DNA from: Clostridia bacterium
Lineage (GTDB): Bacteria; Bacillota; Clostridia; TANB77; CAG-508
Length of the DNA: 64,000 nt
Direction of reading: 5' to 3'
Assembly (NCBI GenBank): GCA_900752335.1
Contig: CAADUZ010000007.1
Location: forward strand, 50,211 to 114,210
The first letter of the stretch is position 1; each line of letters opens with the position of its first letter. The notes under the pieces are model-generated. The model was given only the letters and a program-made list of their open reading frames with translations, was not told where the DNA came from and did no database searches. Shown here in pieces: positions 34,259-42,812 of this stretch. The position numbers were made by a program, and so were the translations under genes.

Positions 34259-34825
34259 CTATACTCTTTCCATATATTCGCCAGTTCTTGTGTCTATTCT
34301 TACAACGTCACCGATATTTACAAATAGTGGAACTGTAAGTTTATATCCATTTTCTAATGTTGCTGGTTTTCCTGAAGTTGTTGTTGTGTTTCCAGCAAAT
34401 CCTGGTTCTGTATATGTAACTTCTAATTCAACAAACATTGGTGGTTCTACTGAAAATACATTTCCTTTGAATGATAATATTTTTACATTCATATTTTCTT
34501 TTAAGAATTTTAAACCATCACCAATTTGCTCTGCATTAAGTGGTATTTGTTCATATGTTTCATTATCCATGAAATAATATAATCCACCATCATTATATAA
34601 ATATTGCATATCTCTTTTTTCTATTTCTGCTCCTGGGAATTTTTCTGATGGGTTAAATGTTTTTTCTAATACTGCTCCTGTTATAACATTTTTAAGTTTT
34701 GTTCTAACAAAAGCTGCTCCCTTTCCTGGTTTTACGTGTTGAAATTCAACTACTTTAAATACGTTTCCATCCATTTCAAATGTTGTTCCATTTCTAAAAT
34801 CTCCTGCCATGTATACTTCTGCCAT
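34259..34825 (-). CDS. efp: Elongation factor P
   Basis: The 188-residue protein has the three-barrel EF-P fold: N-terminal KOW-like domain (FRNGTTFEMDGNVFKVVEFQHVKPGKGAAFVRTKLKN), the middle OB domain and the C-terminal signature (YKLTVPLFVNIGDVVRIDTRTGEYMERV). The modified-loop residue is the Lys in KPGKGAAF. EF-P rescues ribosomes stalled at proline stretches. It follows a Xaa-Pro aminopeptidase gene, a common Firmicute pairing. Confidence 0.97.
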   Translation of the reverse strand: MAEVYMAGDFRNGTTFEMDGNVFKVVEFQHVKPGKGAAFVRTKLKNVITGAVLEKTFNPSEKFPGAEIEKRDMQYLYNDGGLYYFMDNETYEQIPLNAEQIGDGLKFLKENMNVKILSFKGNVFSVEPPMFVELEVTYTEPGFAGNTTTTSGKPATLENGYKLTVPLFVNIGDVVRIDTRTGEYMERV

Positions 34826-34906
34826 GTATATTACCCCTTTCTAATTCTAATTAACATAATTTTAACAACAAATATTCTACCATATATTGCTATTTAAATC
34901 AAGTCT

Positions 34907-35983
34907 TTAATTCTTATTTTTATCTATTATAATATAATTTTTATCCGATTTTGTTAAATTTATGCATCCAGATTTTGTAATTAATACTGTATCTTCAATT
35001 CTTATTCCAAATGCGCCCGGAATATATATGCCAGGCTCGTTTGTTACTACCATATTAGCTTTAAAAGTGCTATCATTTTTGCCATTTATATATGGCATTT
35101 CATGAATTTCCAAGCCCACGCCATGTCCTAAACTATGAATTAAATCATATCCATTTAGCTTGAAGTCATTTTCAACCATTCGTGATGCAACTCTTATACT
35201 CGCACCTTCTTTGTATTCTTTTAAGGTTTGTAGCTCATTTTTTAGGACTAAATCGTATACTTTCTGCGCTTGCACTGGTACATAACCTGCAAATATTGTT
35301 CTTGTCATATCAGAGCAGTATCCTTTATATTTGCAGCCCATATCAATAGTTATTGCATCTCCTGCTTCTATTTTCTTATCTGTTGGTACAGCATGTGGCT
35401 TTGAAGAATTTTTGCCTGAAGCAACTATTGTATCAAAAGCAAGTCCTTCTGCGCCATTATCTCTAAAAAATTTCTCTATTTCATAAGCAATTTCTCTTTC
35501 TGTCATTCCTATTTTAATATATTCACATAAATGATTAAAGCATAGGTCTGTAATATAGCAAGCCTTTTCTATTAAGCTAATTTCCTCTTCATCTTTAATC
35601 ATACGTTGTTTTTCTATTATATTTTCAGTTTCTTCAAAATTATTTATTTTATACCTTTCAATATATTTTTTGTATGTAGCATAAGTTATATAATTTTCTT
35701 CAAACCCTACATTCTCGCAAAACAAGAAGAAATTTTCATAATCATCTCTTGTAATACTCGCAATATCACTTACAATTATCTCGTCATTAATCGTAAGAAT
35801 TGATTTTACTTCTTCTAAATATCTGCCGTCAGTTATAAAAAAGTTTTCTTTTCTTGTTATTAAAAGAACACCTTCTGCAGTAATTCCTGTAAGATATCTT
35901 ATATTTACAGGGTTTGATATTATTATTCCTTGCATATTTTCCATGCTAATTTTATCTCTTAACCATTTAATTTTAGGATTCAT
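34907..35983 (-). CDS. pepP: Xaa-Pro aminopeptidase (M24 family)
   Basis: I chose ATG 35983 (MNPKIKWLRDKIS), after GGGGGAAG; this gives 358 residues. The N-terminal creatinase-like domain is followed by the pita-bread metallopeptidase with metal-ligand segments DAITIDMGCKYKGYCSDMTRTI, HSLGHGVGLEIHEMP and VVTNEPGIYIPGAFGIRIED. It removes N-terminal residues before proline. It is translated just before efp, 81 bases away. Confidence 0.94.
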   Translation of the reverse strand: MNPKIKWLRDKISMENMQGIIISNPVNIRYLTGITAEGVLLITRKENFFITDGRYLEEVKSILTINDEIIVSDIASITRDDYENFFLFCENVGFEENYITYATYKKYIERYKINNFEETENIIEKQRMIKDEEEISLIEKACYITDLCFNHLCEYIKIGMTEREIAYEIEKFFRDNGAEGLAFDTIVASGKNSSKPHAVPTDKKIEAGDAITIDMGCKYKGYCSDMTRTIFAGYVPVQAQKVYDLVLKNELQTLKEYKEGASIRVASRMVENDFKLNGYDLIHSLGHGVGLEIHEMPYINGKNDSTFKANMVVTNEPGIYIPGAFGIRIEDTVLITKSGCINLTKSDKNYIIIDKNKN

Positions 35984-36054
35984 ATAACTTCCCCCTTTTT
36001 TATTTCGGATAATGCTACATTTTATGCTGTATTTTATTATTTTCAAATTTTAAG

Positions 36055-36795
36055 TTAATATGTACCTAATGAAAATATTTTTAGTAAAATTAGTATTAAT
36101 TGTGGTGTACTTAAATACATTGGGATAATGCTTGCTACCACAATAAATGGTCCAAATGGAATATACTCGTTAATTTTCTTTCTTCTTGAGATAAGAATTA
36201 TTATGCTAACAACTGCTGCAAATAGGAATGCCATAACAGAAATAATTATCATGTTAACCCATCCGAAGAATAAACCTAATGCTCCCATAAGTTTTACGTC
36301 GCCAAAGCCCATTGCCTCTTTGCCAGCAAGAGCTCCACCAATTAGAGTGATAAGTAAGAAAATACCTCCACCAACTAGCATACCTAATATATTATTTATA
36401 AATATATTTATTCCTAAATTTGTATTAAGCAATGTTTCTGCAAATGTAAAAATTAAACCGAATTCAAATATTGTAAGTGTTAGTCTATTTGGTATTATTT
36501 GTAATTTATAATCTACTAAAAATGCTATCATAAGCATTGGTATTAGTACCATGAATTTTACTGTGTCTATTGTAAGTCCTGTGAAATATAGCAATGCCAC
36601 ATATGCCACGGCTACAATTACCATTAACAAATATTTTAGTTTTGTGTTTTTTAAATACTCTTTGAAAAAATCTCTTGAAAATACCTTCTTGTATTCTGGC
36701 ATACGTAAACTACACCAGTCTACAAATTGTCCAATAAATAATCCTATTATTCCTGCTACCACATAAGTTAAAATATGTAAATCGTTAATATACAT
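36055..36795 (-). CDS. Type IV prepilin peptidase (A24), reduced N-terminal domain
   Basis: The 246-residue integral membrane protein has the two A24 catalytic aspartates in LVDYKLQIIPNRL and AMGFGDVKLMGALGL. The first part retains FIGQFVDWCSLRMPEY but lacks the CxxC methylase pair of E. coli PilD-type enzymes. It presumably cuts prepilin-type leaders; three proteins with such N-termini are encoded in this window. It is between yqeG and pepP in one operon. Confidence 0.9.
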   Translation of the reverse strand: MYINDLHILTYVVAGIIGLFIGQFVDWCSLRMPEYKKVFSRDFFKEYLKNTKLKYLLMVIVAVAYVALLYFTGLTIDTVKFMVLIPMLMIAFLVDYKLQIIPNRLTLTIFEFGLIFTFAETLLNTNLGINIFINNILGMLVGGGIFLLITLIGGALAGKEAMGFGDVKLMGALGLFFGWVNMIIISVMAFLFAAVVSIIILISRRKKINEYIPFGPFIVVASIIPMYLSTPQLILILLKIFSLGTY

Positions 36796-36820
36796 TGTTT
36801 TCTCCTCTTCCTTTAGTTCT

Positions 36821-37330
36821 TTATTTTAGTTCTCTTTTTCTTTTATTTTTTTCATATCTTTTGATAATAAATTTTTCTATAGGTCTTTTAATTCTAGTAA
36901 TTAAATAATCTTTTTCTTCTATTGGCTTAACAAGTATAGAAAACATATTGCATCTATTTGCACCAATAACGTCTGTAAAAATCTGATCTCCTACAACTGC
37001 AATGTTTTCGCTATTTAATTTTAAAATTTCCTTTGCGCGCAAAAAACCTGTTTTAAGAGGCTTTTTTCCAAAAAATATATATGGCACTTCAATAATTTTA
37101 GCAACCGCTTCTACTTTATTAATCTTATTGCTATTTGATAATATACAAATTTTAATGCCATTGTTCTTCATTTCTTTAGCCCAAGTAGAAATACCTTCAG
37201 GCATTACTCTATCCAAGCTAATTAGTGTATTATCAACGTCTAAAATTAGTCCCTTTATATTATGTTTATTCAAAAAATCTATATTTATATCTTTTACACT
37301 ATTTAAATATTCTTTTGGATATATTATCAT
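36821..37330 (-). CDS. YqeG-family HAD phosphatase
   Basis: I chose ATG 37330 (MIIYPKEYLNSVKDI), preceded by AGGAGG; this gives 169 residues. HAD motifs are LILDVDNTLI, ICILSNSN and AVVGDQIFTDVIGANR. Family knowledge: YqeG/HAD-IIIA enzymes include phosphatidylglycerophosphate phosphatase-like members. It heads the operon with prepilin peptidase, pepP and efp. Confidence 0.9.
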   Translation of the reverse strand: MIIYPKEYLNSVKDINIDFLNKHNIKGLILDVDNTLISLDRVMPEGISTWAKEMKNNGIKICILSNSNKINKVEAVAKIIEVPYIFFGKKPLKTGFLRAKEILKLNSENIAVVGDQIFTDVIGANRCNMFSILVKPIEEKDYLITRIKRPIEKFIIKRYEKNKRKRELK

Positions 37331-37390
37331 TATTCCTCCTAATTCTTCAAGCATAATATTATCAATATAGCTGGCATTTGTCAAGAGTTT

Positions 37391-37442
37391 GGAACAAGGG
37401 GACACACATTTTGTTTCAAATTTAAAACTTGGGGACAGACAT
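37391..37442. repeat. Half GGGGACA repeat (units A and B, no inverted partner)
   Basis: GGAACAAGGGGACACACATT (37391-37410) is followed by GGGGACAGACAT (37431-37442). These match the left half of the nested palindrome at 23505, but there is no inverted copy downstream. Confidence 0.8.
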
Positions 37443-37452
37443 AAAAAATAGA

Positions 37453-37657
37453 AAAGTTTTGGTTATCTTTATAAGAAAAGTAGCTTCACCACATGTGCGT
37501 TTTGCTTCGCAAATACGCACGGACCAAGGAAACTTAACCTTGTTGTATACGAAAAAATCGCTAAAGATACTGAAATATCAAGCAAAAAGTCGATTTTTCC
37601 TATACAATAACATAGTAATAGCGCCATATTTTTTAATTCTGGCGCTATTGCTTTTTT
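37453..37657 (+). ncRNA. Probable structured noncoding RNA with intrinsic terminator (raiA-like candidate)
   Basis: No ORF fits this 205-base stretch, but several pairings are visible. GTGCGT...ACGCAC (37494-37519) with an inner TTTGC-TTC-GCAAA forms a strong hairpin. CAAGG-AAACTTAA-CCTTG forms a second. TATCTTTA (37464-37471) can pair with TAAAGATA (37562-37569). TTGTATA...GAAAAAATCG can pair with CGATTTTTC...TATACAA. A textbook plus-strand terminator follows: AATAGCGCCA/TGGCGCTATT (37617-37649) then TTTTTT. That argues for a plus-strand transcript antisense to both neighbours' direction. The raiA motif of Clostridia is the first family I would test; this is a guess from its size and host range. 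Confidence 0.6.
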
Positions 37658-37658
37658 A

Positions 37659-38810
37659 TTAGTTTTCAGGATTTATATATAGTTGGACGCGGAAGGATTT
37701 GCCTTCTTCACTTTGTTCGTAAGGGAATTCGACACGAGAATCTGGATAATAGTCGTTAGTGCCGTGATTACCACCTCTGAGGACACAAGGATGGTTGCTG
37801 CGGCTCGAGTACTCTGTCGTCCATTCCCAACAATTACCTAATAAATCATGTATATTCGAATAATTATCTGCTTCATATTCTCCTGTTTGTGTTTTACCAC
37901 TACTACCTGTGTTTATATTTCCATAAGTACTATCATTTGTTCTTGCTAATAGATATCCTTCTTCGTTCGTTTGGCAAATGAAGTTTAATGCTGTATCCCA
38001 TGCATAACTACTTATTAACTCACTTGTTACATAATCATTTCCACTATACATTGCTTCTGCTTGCTGTTTTGCCTCATCTCTTGTTACAAATTCATATGGA
38101 TTTATACCTGATTTGCATACATTTCCTGTTCCTTGCTCATAACGCCCTATATAGAAACCTTTATTTGTTGTAGCACTTGTTTTAAAAGCATCTATCTGGT
38201 CTTTTGCTACTGAATTTTCATTTCCTTCTCCATAAAAATCTGTGTTTATTACGTCATCTCCATTTACCGGTGTTGAACCACTTTCTGTAAATGTTCTTCT
38301 ACTTAATTCATTCGTCAATTTTCCTGTAGCATTTATTGTATCAGATACATTATATTCTCCTACTGGTATCCATACGAATTGATTATTATTACTATCCTCT
38401 ATTACTATTCCCTCTTCTACCTTTGTTCCACTATCTTCTGCTATATTAAATCCTCCTGGTACTGTTACTGGATTATCTAAATCATCCGTTATTGTTGTTG
38501 TATCTTCAAATGGCGTTCCACTTTCTTTCCCCTCTGTTACTGTTTCTGGTACTTCTGCAGGTGGATTTGTTGTTCCAGCAAGAACACCATTTATGAACTC
38601 TTCTGCTCCTTTTAACTCATCTTGTTCATCTTTTTGTGCTTGGTCTGTTAACCTTTTACCTTCTTGTGCTCTTTGGATAAGTCCTCCCTCTCCTAATACT
38701 ACGTTAAGTGTCACTGTTGCAAGAATTATGAGTATTACTATTGTTATAACTAGTGCAATTAATGTAATACCTTTTTCTCTTACTATTTTGTTCTTCTTTG
38801 TTCCTTTCAT
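37659..38810 (-). CDS. Prepilin-like protein with FGE-sulfatase/C-type-lectin-like C-terminus
   Basis: The 383-residue protein begins with a prepilin-type segment (EKGITLIALVITIVILIILA) whose +5 residue is Ala rather than the usual Glu. A short helical region and a Thr/Pro/Glu linker (85-130) follow. The C-terminal 240 residues fit the formylglycine-generating-enzyme fold: FVWIPVGEY, GFYIGRYEQG, YSNIHDLLGNCWEWT, CVLRGGNHG, SFRVQLYI. This fold is the usual display scaffold of diversity-generating retroelements. The last 150 bases (37665-37815) are markedly GC-richer than the rest. No reverse transcriptase or template repeat is in the window. It has the shared phase-variable leader (copy 1). 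Confidence 0.82.
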   Translation of the reverse strand: MKGTKKNKIVREKGITLIALVITIVILIILATVTLNVVLGEGGLIQRAQEGKRLTDQAQKDEQDELKGAEEFINGVLAGTTNPPAEVPETVTEGKESGTPFEDTTTITDDLDNPVTVPGGFNIAEDSGTKVEEGIVIEDSNNNQFVWIPVGEYNVSDTINATGKLTNELSRRTFTESGSTPVNGDDVINTDFYGEGNENSVAKDQIDAFKTSATTNKGFYIGRYEQGTGNVCKSGINPYEFVTRDEAKQQAEAMYSGNDYVTSELISSYAWDTALNFICQTNEEGYLLARTNDSTYGNINTGSSGKTQTGEYEADNYSNIHDLLGNCWEWTTEYSSRSNHPCVLRGGNHGTNDYYPDSRVEFPYEQSEEGKSFRVQLYINPEN

Positions 38811-38883
38811 TTTTCTTTATCCTCCTTTTGCTTTTCTTTTATATATTTTTTAAAATTAATATCTAAATTTTTGCACACAAAAA

Positions 38884-38921
38884 GGACAGACTATATACCT
38901 TGCATGGCATATAATCCGCCC
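38884..38921 (-). terminator. Leader hairpin, copy 1 (attenuator candidate)
   Basis: On the minus strand a 16-bp stem (GGGCGGATTATATGCC with GGTATATAGTCTGTCC, several G-U pairs) is followed by TTTTTG, 74 bases before the prepilin-like start. The same structure occurs at 50912 and 63024. Confidence 0.75.
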
Positions 38922-38958
38922 TTTGTTTTAATTGTATTTTTTGTATGATTAATAAAGC

Positions 38959-39039
38959 TTAATTCGTTAGAATATATATATATATATATCTTACAGCCTC
39001 AAGTGTTTCGCTCATTTCTATTTTTCTATTGTTCTTCAC
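38959..39039 (-). CDS. Leader ORF, copy 1, with (AT)9 tract
   Basis: GTG at 39039 follows AAAGGAAG. The 26-residue frame starts VKNNRKIEMSETLEAVR, the same 17-codon length as copies 2 and 3, then enters an AT dinucleotide tract (38972-38989) and stops at TAA 38959-38961. Removing one AT unit would put the tract in the frame that continues as YSNELSFIN into the attenuator hairpin. As given, the frame is closed, so the predicted state is OFF. Coding is supported by conservation of the peptide in three copies. Confidence 0.65.
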   Translation of the reverse strand: MKNNRKIEMSETLEAVRYIYIYILTN

Positions 39040-39119
39040 TTTAGTCTTCCTTTCGTATTTTTTGCTTTATTTCTATTTGTAACTATTCTTATAAGTTCTG
39101 TACTTTACAGTATATTTTT

Positions 39120-39148
39120 ATTGTATACTATTTGTATTTGTTTTTCAA
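39120..39148 (-). promoter_or_regulatory. Conserved leader promoter, copy 1
   Basis: TTGAAA (39143-39148) and TACAAT (39120-39125) on the minus strand are 17 bases apart. The AGTATACAAT context recurs at 51165, and a related AGTATAAAAT at 63243. Confidence 0.7.
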
Positions 39149-39209
39149 TTACTTTTAGTATAATGTAATATTCTTTTAATATTTCTGTAACATTTTTGTA
39201 ATATTTTCG

Positions 39210-39359
39210 CTATCTATTATTGCAGCCACAACCACAGAATAATATTAAGAATATAAGTATAAAGAATAACATACTGTTATCGCACGAGCCGCATCCACCG
39301 AATAGATTTCCTAAAAATCCTCCGTTATTGCAGCAACAATTTCTATTTTCTTCTTGCAT
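39210..39359 (-). CDS. Small Cys-rich hydrophobic protein (49 residues)
   Basis: I chose ATG 39359 (MQEENRNCCCNNGGF) after AAAGGGG. The protein has CCC and CGSC clusters, a Gly/Phe-rich piece, one hydrophobic stretch (MLFFILIFLILF) and a CGCGCNNR tail. I do not recognise a family; similar small Cys/Gly-rich proteins occur in spores of Firmicutes. It is divergent from the U32 peptidase gene. Confidence 0.6.
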   Translation of the reverse strand: MQEENRNCCCNNGGFLGNLFGGCGSCDNSMLFFILIFLILFCGCGCNNR

Positions 39360-39522
39360 ATTTAAAACCCCTTTCATATTATTTATATATAAATATGCAA
39401 AAAGAGTTTTTCTTGTTACAATTTTCTTGTTGCGATTATTTTCCTTTTTATAGTTTGATTTTTTGATATGCATATTATATAATTGAGTTGTATTAATAAT
39501 TTTAGTAAATTAGGAGAATGTT

Positions 39523-42031
39523 ATGAAAAGAGATATTGAGCTTTTATCGCCTGTAGGTGATTTTGAATGTCTTAAAGCTGCTGTGCAAAATGGTGCAAAT
39601 AGTGTGTATTTTGGTGCAAGTTTATTTAATGCTAGGGCTTCTGCTACAAATTTTGATTTTGACGAACTTGAAAAAGTTATAAATTACTGTGCATTGAGGA
39701 ATGTTAGAACTCATTTGACTTTAAACATTCTTATAAAAGATAGGGAATTTAAAGATGCTGTGATGGTAGCCAAAAAAGCTTATGAACTTGGCATTGATGC
39801 TTTAATTGTTCAAGACGTTGGACTTGCAAAATTTTTAATGAAGCTTTTCCCAGACCTCCCTATACATGCTAGCACTCAAATGACTATTCACAATTTAGAA
39901 GGTGTACAAGAATTAGAAAAGTTAGGATATTCAAGAGCTGTACTGTCAAGAGAGCTTTCAATAAGTGAAATAGAATATATTTGTAGCAATTCTAATATAG
40001 AAATTGAAACTTTTATCCATGGTGCTCTTTGTATATCGTATTCTGGTCAATGTTTCTTTTCTAGTATGGTTGGTGGTCGTTCTCGGAAATCGTGGAAGAT
40101 GCGCACAACCTTGCAGACTTCCTTATGAATTATTAGAAGAAAAAAATATCAATGGCAAAGTATCTGAAAGCACTATAGATAAAGGATATCTAATAAGTCC
40201 TAGAGATTTATGTTCTTTAGAATACTTGCCAGAACTGATAAATGCTGGTGTCAAATGCTTTAAAATAGAAGGCAGATTAAAATCACCTGAATATGTTGCT
40301 GTAGTTACAAGAATCTACAGAAAATATATAGATATGGTATTAAATGGGGACGAATATGTTATAGACGAAAAAGATAAATTAGCTTTAAAACAAATTTTTA
40401 ACAGGGGCGAATTTTCTACAGGGCATTTATCTAACTCTGCTAATAAATCTTTAATATTCAAAGAAAAGCCAAACAACATGGGACTATATCTTGGAAATGT
40501 TGCTGGATACAATAAATTAAAGGGACATATTAAACTTTTATTAAATAGGCCTTTAGCTATTGGCGACACTATTAATTTTGAAAAAGAAAATACTAAATAC
40601 AACGTTTCTGAATTAATGCTAGACAGTAACAATATTCCTTCTGCTAAAATTGGCGATAAGGTTGTAATTGGTCGAATGAAAGGCAATATCCATGTTGGAG
40701 ATAAAATATATAAGCTTTCTAGTAAAGAGCAATTAGTAAATGCAGAAAATTCGTATGAAAGCGAGAATATCAAACTGCCATTAAAAGCAGATATCTGCAT
40801 AAAATGTGGTAAGCCAGTTACAATGCATGTAACTTTGCCAAATTCAAAATGCAGTTTGTATAAAAATATAAATGTTGATATATCTTCTTCACTAATACCA
40901 GAAAAAGCTATTAAAAGCCCAATTACAAAGGATAGAATTATTGCACAAATATCAAAAACAACTGACACACCTTTCAACTTTAGTGAAATAAACGTAGATT
41001 TGGATGATGGTCTGTTTATTCCTAGCATAAAAGAATTGAATGAAATTAGAAGGATGGCTTTGCTTAAATTAGAAGATATAATTATTGGTAGAATAAAGCG
41101 AAATGTAGATTTAGACGAGGGCAAATTAGATAAAATTTATGAAAAGTATTTGAATGATTTTCTAAATAAGTATAGCATTAATGAAGATATGGTTGATAAT
41201 CAGAGTTTGCCTAATAAACAAGTAGCTGCATATTTTAATATAATACACCCTGAATATGATTACTCTAAATTATCAGCAAAATACATATCGTGTGTATACA
41301 TTCCATTAAGATACTTTATGAGAAAAGAATATGCTAAATCTTTGAAAGAAATAACTTCAAACTTTAAAACATATATCTACATGCCAGCAATAATCAAAGC
41401 TAATTACAAAAATGTAATAAAACATGGTTTAGAGGATTTAATAAAAGAATACAATATACAAGGATTTATAGTGTCAAGCTTGGGCGACTTTGTGCTACTT
41501 GAAAAATATAAAAAGAAATATGAATTTATTGGAAACTTTACTCTAAACAGCTTCAACAATATCAGTATCAGCACATTTAGAAGTTTAGGCTTAAGCAAAA
41601 TAACTCTATCGCCAGAACTTAATTTAGAGGATATAACTAACATATATAGCACGCAAAAAAGTCACATTCCACTAGAGTTAATCGTTTATGGCAACATGCC
41701 AGTTATGAAAATGAACTATTGCCTACTTGGCATTTCTAATAAATGCTATCCAGAGTGTATGATGAGGTGTAGGACAAATAATAAATATTATTTAATAGAT
41801 AGACTCGGCTTTAGATTTAGAATTTTACCAGACAATGTGCAAACAGTAACTACAATATTCAACAGCAAAGCAACATGTATTACACATATCGAAACTGGCA
41901 TCAACTCTGTTAGAATCGACTTACTTGACGAAAGCATTGAAGAAATAAATAATATCGCTAAAGCTAGTGCAAAACAAACCAAATTAGAAGGAAAGCAATA
42001 CACCTATGGCAATTTAAATAGAGAAGTATAG
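39523..42031 (+). pseudogene. U32-family peptidase/hydroxylase-like protein with a one-base frameshift
   Basis: ATG 39523 (MKRDIELLSPVGDFECLKAAV) follows AGGAG. The first 190 residues are a normal U32 N-terminus, including SQCFF-type SYSGQCFFSSMVGGRS. At 40076-40081 (TCTCGGA) an extra base breaks the frame. Without it the protein continues GNRGRCAQPCRLPYELLEEKN and on to the stop at 42031, a full U32 plus DUF3656 protein of about 835 residues. U32 proteins of this kind act in collagen breakdown or in RNA hydroxylation (RlhA/TrhP group). Everything downstream is intact, so the shift may be a sequencing or assembly error. Confidence 0.88.
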
Positions 42032-42041
42032 TGAAAGAGCT

Positions 42042-42458
42042 TTAAGGTCGCTCTTTCACTATTGTAGTTTTTACTTTATTTGTTTCATCAAAAGTTATGT
42101 ATAGTGCATAATTATGTTTCTCTCTTGATAATTTATACTCTCCCAAACACAATTCTTTATATATATGTCCTGCATTATACATATAAACTTTATCGTCGTA
42201 TTCAAATATTTCTGCTGGCTTTCCTAATTGTTTGGTAACTTCTTCTTCTGACATTCCTATTAGAGTATCATTGATAACAATTTCATTCATTTTCTGGTAT
42301 TTTTCATCTTGGTGTTCTCTGAATGTAGTTGTATTAGCTAATGTACTTAAAGTATAATTTAATTTATTATTCCATGTATGCAAAACTAAAACACCTATAA
42401 TACCAATTCCTATTATACTTACCAAAATAATAGTTACTATTTTTAATTTTTTGTTCAT
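42042..42458 (-). CDS. Membrane-anchored protein with a BamE/SmpA-like motif
   Basis: The 138-residue protein has one N-terminal membrane anchor (about 7-27) and an extracytoplasmic domain. NDTLIGMSEEEVTKQLGKPAEIFEYDDKVYMY resembles the helix and strand of the SmpA/BamE-like fold (GMSxxEVxxxLGxP). The role in Gram-positives is unclear. It is 14 bases after the RNHCP gene on the same strand. Confidence 0.65.
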   Translation of the reverse strand: MNKKLKIVTIILVSIIGIGIIGVLVLHTWNNKLNYTLSTLANTTTFREHQDEKYQKMNEIVINDTLIGMSEEEVTKQLGKPAEIFEYDDKVYMYNAGHIYKELCLGEYKLSREKHNYALYITFDETNKVKTTIVKERP

Positions 42459-42472
42459 GTAATTACCTCATA

Positions 42473-42781
42473 TTAATGCTGTGCTGTAAGCTTTATTAGC
42501 AAATCCATGTTATCATCTTTTGCTGCTTTATTTTTTCTAATCTGTCCACATTTTTTACACCTAAAAACTATAACATAGCCTTTTTTGCTATCTAATTCCA
42601 CTCTTATTGGTTCAAGCATGCCATGGCATGTTTCTTCTCTATCTCCGGGGTTTATATCCACGTGTTTTGAATGAAGGCATTTAGGACAATGATTTCTACA
42701 TGAATATCCAAGTGGTTTTACTTTTTCGCCACAATTTTCACATATAAATTCTTCGTCTATTTCTGTAAATTTTCTTCCCAT
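42473..42781 (-). CDS. RNHCP-domain zinc-binding protein
   Basis: The 102-residue protein carries CENCGEKVKPLGYSCRNHCPKC, the RNHCP motif, and a second pair CKKCGQIRKNKAA. Eight cysteines and histidines suggest two zinc sites. Function is unknown; the family is widely found in Gram-positives. It lies 31 bases after the nucleoside kinase. Confidence 0.88.
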   Translation of the reverse strand: MGRKFTEIDEEFICENCGEKVKPLGYSCRNHCPKCLHSKHVDINPGDREETCHGMLEPIRVELDSKKGYVIVFRCKKCGQIRKNKAAKDDNMDLLIKLTAQH

Positions 42782-42812
42782 TTTTGACCTCTTTTCTTGT
42801 TATCATCTGATA

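Noticed and set aside
38972..38997. Dinucleotide tracts as promoter spacers (between TTGARR and TATATT)
   Set aside because: The spacings would be 20-28 bases, and a better conserved promoter with 17-bp spacing lies about 120-150 bases upstream of each tract.
38959..39039. Leader ORFs as Spo0E-like peptides
   Set aside because: The size is similar, but the SxxLD-type signature is missing.
40004..42031. Two separate U32 genes
   Set aside because: The second ORF's first residues come from a wrong frame; a one-base shift joins both into one normal U32 protein.
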